From the NCBI GenBank assembly GCA_018702715.1, contig JABIYQ010000409.1, positions 1 through 8,244 of the forward strand: 8,244 nt of DNA, in the 5' to 3' direction. Positions 5,964 to 8,244 of the stretch are shown piece after piece; position 1 is the stretch's first letter; each line of letters starts with the position of its first letter. Source of the stretch: Desulfobacula sp. Its GTDB lineage: Bacteria; Desulfobacterota; Desulfobacteria; Desulfobacterales; Desulfobacteraceae. Made by a program: the position numbers and the translations under genes. The notes below the pieces were generated by a model. It was not told the DNA's origin. It searched no databases and saw nothing but the letters and a program-made list of their open reading frames with translations.

Positions 5964-6806
5964 ATGGAAATGAATATGACATGTGAAAAAATTGCTGTTG
6001 CAGGAATTCAGTTATCGCAGGTGATGGGAAACCGGGACGCCAACATTTCTGAGGCCATAAAAGCAATCACTAAAAATCCGGGCCACGACATTTATGTTCT
6101 TCCGGAACTTTCCAGTTCAGGGTATGGCATTAAAGTGTTTCAAGCACTTGAAGATCTATCGGAAGATGTCATGGGACATAGTTTTAAAGCCTTTTCTGAT
6201 CTTGCCAAAAGGCAAAAGTGCTTCATATGCTATAGCTTTCCAAAACGGGTGGGGAATCGTAAATTTACGATCTCCACCTCTGTAGTGGATAAAAATGGAA
6301 GCCTTGTGGCAAACTATGACAAATGGCATGTATGCAGCACGGGTGTATGCTGTGAGAAAGACTATTTTTCTGCCGGTAACAAACCTCTTGCGGCTTTTGA
6401 TGTTAATGGTATAAAGGTAGGATTAGCTATCTGCTATGACATTCGATTCCCGGAACTGGCCCGCAAGCTTACCATGGAAAACCATATTTCCTTATTGCTG
6501 CATCCAGGTGGCTGGCCCAGGGATGAGGGCTTCCATACCTGGCATACATTTATTCAAGTTCGAGCGATAGAAAATTCCATCTATATTATGAGTACAAACT
6601 GGGCAGGCCCTGATAATGGCTGCACTGCATTTTGCCCTCCATTTATTGATGGAGACAAGCACAAATTGAAAAAACTCGGAAGCGCCCCCGGTCTGCTCAA
6701 AGGAATTGTTGACATAGACTTTCTCAAGAAAGTCAGACGCAAATGCCCCTATCTTGCGGATAGAAATGTTGATATGTACGGTAATTATGGATTTAAAAAC
6801 CTTTGA
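5964..6806 (+). CDS. Nitrilase-superfamily carbon-nitrogen hydrolase (amidohydrolase)
   Basis: A 280-residue cytosolic hydrolase of C-N bonds (amides, carbamoyl groups, occasionally nitriles). The superfamily catalytic residues are present: E48 in LPELSSSGY, K120 in YDKWH, and nucleophile C157 in LAICYDIRFPEL. E131 in 'EKDYFSAG' fits the second structural Glu. Other family features are 'HPGGWP' and 'VRAIENSIYIMSTN' in the C-terminal half and a closing 'R..Y..DRN.DMYG'. The sequence around the lysine is unusually cysteine-rich (HVCSTGVCCEK). The substrate class (omega-amidase, carbamoylase, aliphatic amidase) cannot be settled. Three in-frame ATGs lie at 5964, 5970 and 5976; a GGA at 5966-5968 spaced seven bases from 5976 makes that start at least as likely, which would shorten the protein by four residues. 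The 3' end overlaps the next gene, and it heads a run of four same-strand genes. Confidence 0.88.
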   Translation: MEMNMTCEKIAVAGIQLSQVMGNRDANISEAIKAITKNPGHDIYVLPELSSSGYGIKVFQALEDLSEDVMGHSFKAFSDLAKRQKCFICYSFPKRVGNRKFTISTSVVDKNGSLVANYDKWHVCSTGVCCEKDYFSAGNKPLAAFDVNGIKVGLAICYDIRFPELARKLTMENHISLLLHPGGWPRDEGFHTWHTFIQVRAIENSIYIMSTNWAGPDNGCTAFCPPFIDGDKHKLKKLGSAPGLLKGIVDIDFLKKVRRKCPYLADRNVDMYGNYGFKNL

Positions 6807-7485
6807 AATAGTCTTTGATAATTATGTTCTCCAGGGAGATACATATGAACAAGGCTGTGGTACCTTAGTACTGCATGGTGCCGGCAAATCGTCGCGCACA
6901 CGTTTTTCACGAATGCGGGAGAGTTTGAATGACCAGGGCATAACTTCTGCAAGTTTTGATTTCATCGGGCACGGCAAGACCGGAGGTGAAATTTTAGGCA
7001 CAAGCCTGCATGGAAGAACGAAACAAGCTGCGGCTGTTATACGACATACCTGTATAGAACCACTGACACTCATTGCTGCAAGTATGAGTGCTTATACTGC
7101 CATAAAGCTTACTAAAATATTTTCAGTGAATAATTTGATTCTACTTGTACCTGCCGTCTATACACCTTCTGCATACAATATAGATTTTGGGCCCAAGTTC
7201 TCAGCAGCCATTCGCATACCCAACAACTGGCAGGATTCAGATGCTTTCAATATCCTGGAAAGCTTCAAAGGAAACCTTTTGGTCATAGCTGCACAACATG
7301 ATAATGTCATCCCAATAAAAGTGATCGAAAAAATTTATGAATCTGCAAGGCATGCTAAAACAAACCTTCTCCATATTGTACCTGAATCAGCTCATTTATC
7401 ACTTTTCCCTAAATTACAGGATTTCCATATGGCTTTAAATATGATAATTAAAATTTGTCGTGGTGGACGGGACAACAAGGGTTAA
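6787..7485 (+). CDS. Alpha/beta hydrolase with degenerate nucleophile elbow
   Basis: With the ATG at 6787 the product has 232 residues, typical for a compact serine hydrolase. It has the 'LVLHGAG' oxyanion-loop segment (H30-G31) after the first strands, 'SFDFIGHGKTGG' in the next strand-loop, then LIAASMSAYTA where family members usually have G-x-S-x-G. Here the elbow reads A-A-S-M-S with S99 as probable nucleophile. D172 (AAQHDNVIP) and H203 (PESAHLSL) complete a likely Ser-Asp-His triad. Substrate (ester, thioester or other) is unknown. The frame extends upstream to a TTG at 6754 and has another ATG at 6766 with a GGA five bases ahead; I prefer 6787 because the domain's first strand begins directly after it, but this is uncertain. 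It overlaps the nitrilase gene by 20 bases in another frame, which implies co-translation. The frame ends 61 bases before the thioesterase start. Confidence 0.82.
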   Translation: MDLKTFEIVFDNYVLQGDTYEQGCGTLVLHGAGKSSRTRFSRMRESLNDQGITSASFDFIGHGKTGGEILGTSLHGRTKQAAAVIRHTCIEPLTLIAASMSAYTAIKLTKIFSVNNLILLVPAVYTPSAYNIDFGPKFSAAIRIPNNWQDSDAFNILESFKGNLLVIAAQHDNVIPIKVIEKIYESARHAKTNLLHIVPESAHLSLFPKLQDFHMALNMIIKICRGGRDNKG

Positions 7486-7510
7486 TGCAACAAGGTTAAA
7501 TAAAACAAGG
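7474..7510 (+). repeat. Three AACAAGG copies at a 15-bp period
   Basis: AACAAGG occurs at 7474-7480, 7489-7495 and 7504-7510, exactly 15 bases apart, followed by related GTTAA/TTAAA/TTTGTTAA sequence. The array covers the stop codon of the hydrolase gene (7483-7485) and the first part of the spacer before the thioesterase gene. It looks like a decayed 15-bp tandem array. Confidence 0.7.
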
Positions 7511-7536
7511 TTTGTTAAAAAATCAAATCTGATAAT

Positions 7537-7540
7537 GGAG
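7537..7540 (+). promoter_or_regulatory. Ribosome binding site fixing the thioesterase start
   Basis: GGAG at 7537-7540 is six bases (all T) ahead of the ATG at 7547. This favours 7547 over in-frame starts at 7460 (GTG, inside the hydrolase gene) and 7535 (ATG, which overlaps the site itself). Confidence 0.7.
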
Positions 7541-7546
7541 TTTTTT

Positions 7547-8014
7547 ATGAATTCATTTGAACCTTTAGATAAAAATTATGAAAAAAAAATAAAAGAGAGT
7601 TTTTCCCGTCAACCATTTATGGATTTTATCAATGCCAAACTAGTTGAGGTTAAACCAGGCTATTGCGAAATACATCTTGCCTACAAAAAAGATCTTTGCC
7701 AGCAGCATGGTTATTTTCACGCTGGTATTATTGGTACTATTGCCGACAATTGCGGTGGTTATGCAGCTTTCAGTTTAATGCCCGCCAAAGCATCTGTATT
7801 AACCGTTGAATATAAAATAAATTTTGTTGCACCAGGAGATGGTGAACTATTGGTTGGCCGCGCAACAGTAATAAAACCCGGGCGTACACTAACTATTTGT
7901 GACACAAAAGTTATTGTCGTTAAAAATGGAATAGAAAAATTATGCGCCACATCTTTAATGACGATTATGACAATGCATGGCAAGGCAGATACACCTTTAT
8001 TAATCCAGAAATAA
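7547..8014 (+). CDS. PaaI-like hotdog-fold thioesterase
   Basis: A 155-residue single-domain protein, the usual size of a PaaI/4HBT-type hotdog acyl-CoA thioesterase, which hydrolyses acyl- or aryl-CoA in the cytosol, usually as a tetramer. The active-site helix reads HGYFHAGIIGTIADNCGGYAA, with H58-A59-G60 in place of the common HGG and D67 at the acidic position of this class. The following strands 'VLTVEYKINFVAPG' and 'LLVGRATVIKPGRTLTICDTKVIV' match the hotdog beta-sheet pattern. The CoA substrate is not deducible. The frame is open upstream to a GTG at 7460, but that part has no domain and is largely the 15-bp repeat; the GGAG at 7537-7540 supports 7547. Downstream, the exporter gene begins after 58 bases, so the four genes from the nitrilase on probably form one transcription unit. 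Confidence 0.88.
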   Translation: MNSFEPLDKNYEKKIKESFSRQPFMDFINAKLVEVKPGYCEIHLAYKKDLCQQHGYFHAGIIGTIADNCGGYAAFSLMPAKASVLTVEYKINFVAPGDGELLVGRATVIKPGRTLTICDTKVIVVKNGIEKLCATSLMTIMTMHGKADTPLLIQK

Positions 8015-8072
8015 GCGATAACTATTTAGAAATAAATGGATACAAAAACAACACTTGGAAAGGATTTATACG

Positions 8073-8244
8073 ATGTCTTTCAATTTGATAATGCTCTTTG
8101 TACTTACTGTAATTATTGCCTCAATTATTCCAGGACCCAGCATGCTTCTGGCTTTAACACATGGCATGCGGTATGGAGCTAAAAAAACCATTGCTTCAGC
8201 CATGGGAAATGTAAGCGTTACATTAGTTCAAGCATCTATTTCTC
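8073..8244 (+). CDS. LysE/RhtB-type amino-acid/metabolite exporter, N-terminal part (cut by window end)
   Basis: Only the first 57 codons are present; the gene runs off the window. The start is ATG 8073 with AAGGA at 8060-8064 eight bases upstream. The visible part is a hydrophobic first helix (LIMLFVLTVIIASIIPGP) carrying the PGP motif at 20-22 that marks the LysE/RhtB translocator family, followed by 'MLLALTHGMRYGAKKTIASAMGN', the typical start of the second segment. Members have about 200 residues and six helices and export amino acids or small metabolites by proton exchange across the inner membrane. The cargo is unknown. Its place after three hydrolases suggests it could export a product of them, an inference from position. 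Confidence 0.85.
   Translation, partial: MSFNLIMLFVLTVIIASIIPGPSMLLALTHGMRYGAKKTIASAMGNVSVTLVQASIS

Noticed and set aside
7460..7546. N-terminal extension of the thioesterase
   Set aside because: It overlaps the hydrolase gene, codes low-complexity TRxxx repeats from the 15-bp array, and a better ribosome site serves the ATG at 7547.
8037..8183. Open frame from ATG 8037 reading MDTKTTLGKDLYDV...
   Set aside because: It overlaps the LysE-type exporter start in another frame, has no ribosome site and no recognisable domain.

Overview
The window looks like a chromosomal segment of a Gram-negative anaerobe, most plausibly a sulfate-reducing Desulfobacterota (Desulfobacteraceae-like). This is an inference. 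It rests on a stand-alone small sirohaem sulfite/nitrite-reductase-type protein, a soluble receiver-PAS-kinase-receiver hybrid joined to a CheB-type gene, and the general protein style. No rRNA, tRNA, insertion sequence, CRISPR array or origin is visible, and no gap between genes exceeds about 260 bases.

Layout. (a) 3-2247, plus strand: the 3' end of a CheB-type methylesterase gene overlaps by 35 bp a 678-residue cytosolic hybrid histidine kinase (REC-coiled coil-PAS-HisKA-HATPase-REC). This part is visibly richer in G and C than what follows. (b) 2248-2505: a gap with no clear terminator. It holds an overlooked candidate small gene (2282-2395; 37 residues, one hydrophobic segment plus a strongly basic tail) and a plausible sigma70-type promoter. 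(c) 2506-5034, plus strand: a short-chain dehydrogenase of the tropinone-reductase-like type, a BASS-type (bile acid:sodium symporter family) carrier with an extra extracytoplasmic N-terminal domain, and a YbiI-type DksA/TraR zinc-finger protein translationally coupled to it. (d) 5064-5729, minus strand: the small sirohaem/4Fe-4S reductase, convergent with the zinc-finger gene. (e) 5730-5963: a divergent intergenic region with two inverted repeats. (f) 5964-8244, plus strand: a tight run of nitrilase-superfamily amidohydrolase, alpha/beta hydrolase, PaaI-like hotdog thioesterase and the start of a LysE/RhtB-type exporter, which is cut by the window end.

Working together. Region (a) is a chemosensory or two-component signalling module. 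Region (c) reads as uptake of an organic anion plus an alcohol/ketone oxidoreduction step. Region (f) reads as a small cassette of C-N, ester and thioester hydrolases with an efflux carrier; its substrates cannot be named from sequence. I see no convincing new defence or mobile system. The items most worth checking are the 37-residue membrane ORF, the periplasmic-domain/BASS fusion, the inverted repeats between the reductase and the nitrilase, and the 15-bp-periodic repeats in two spacers.
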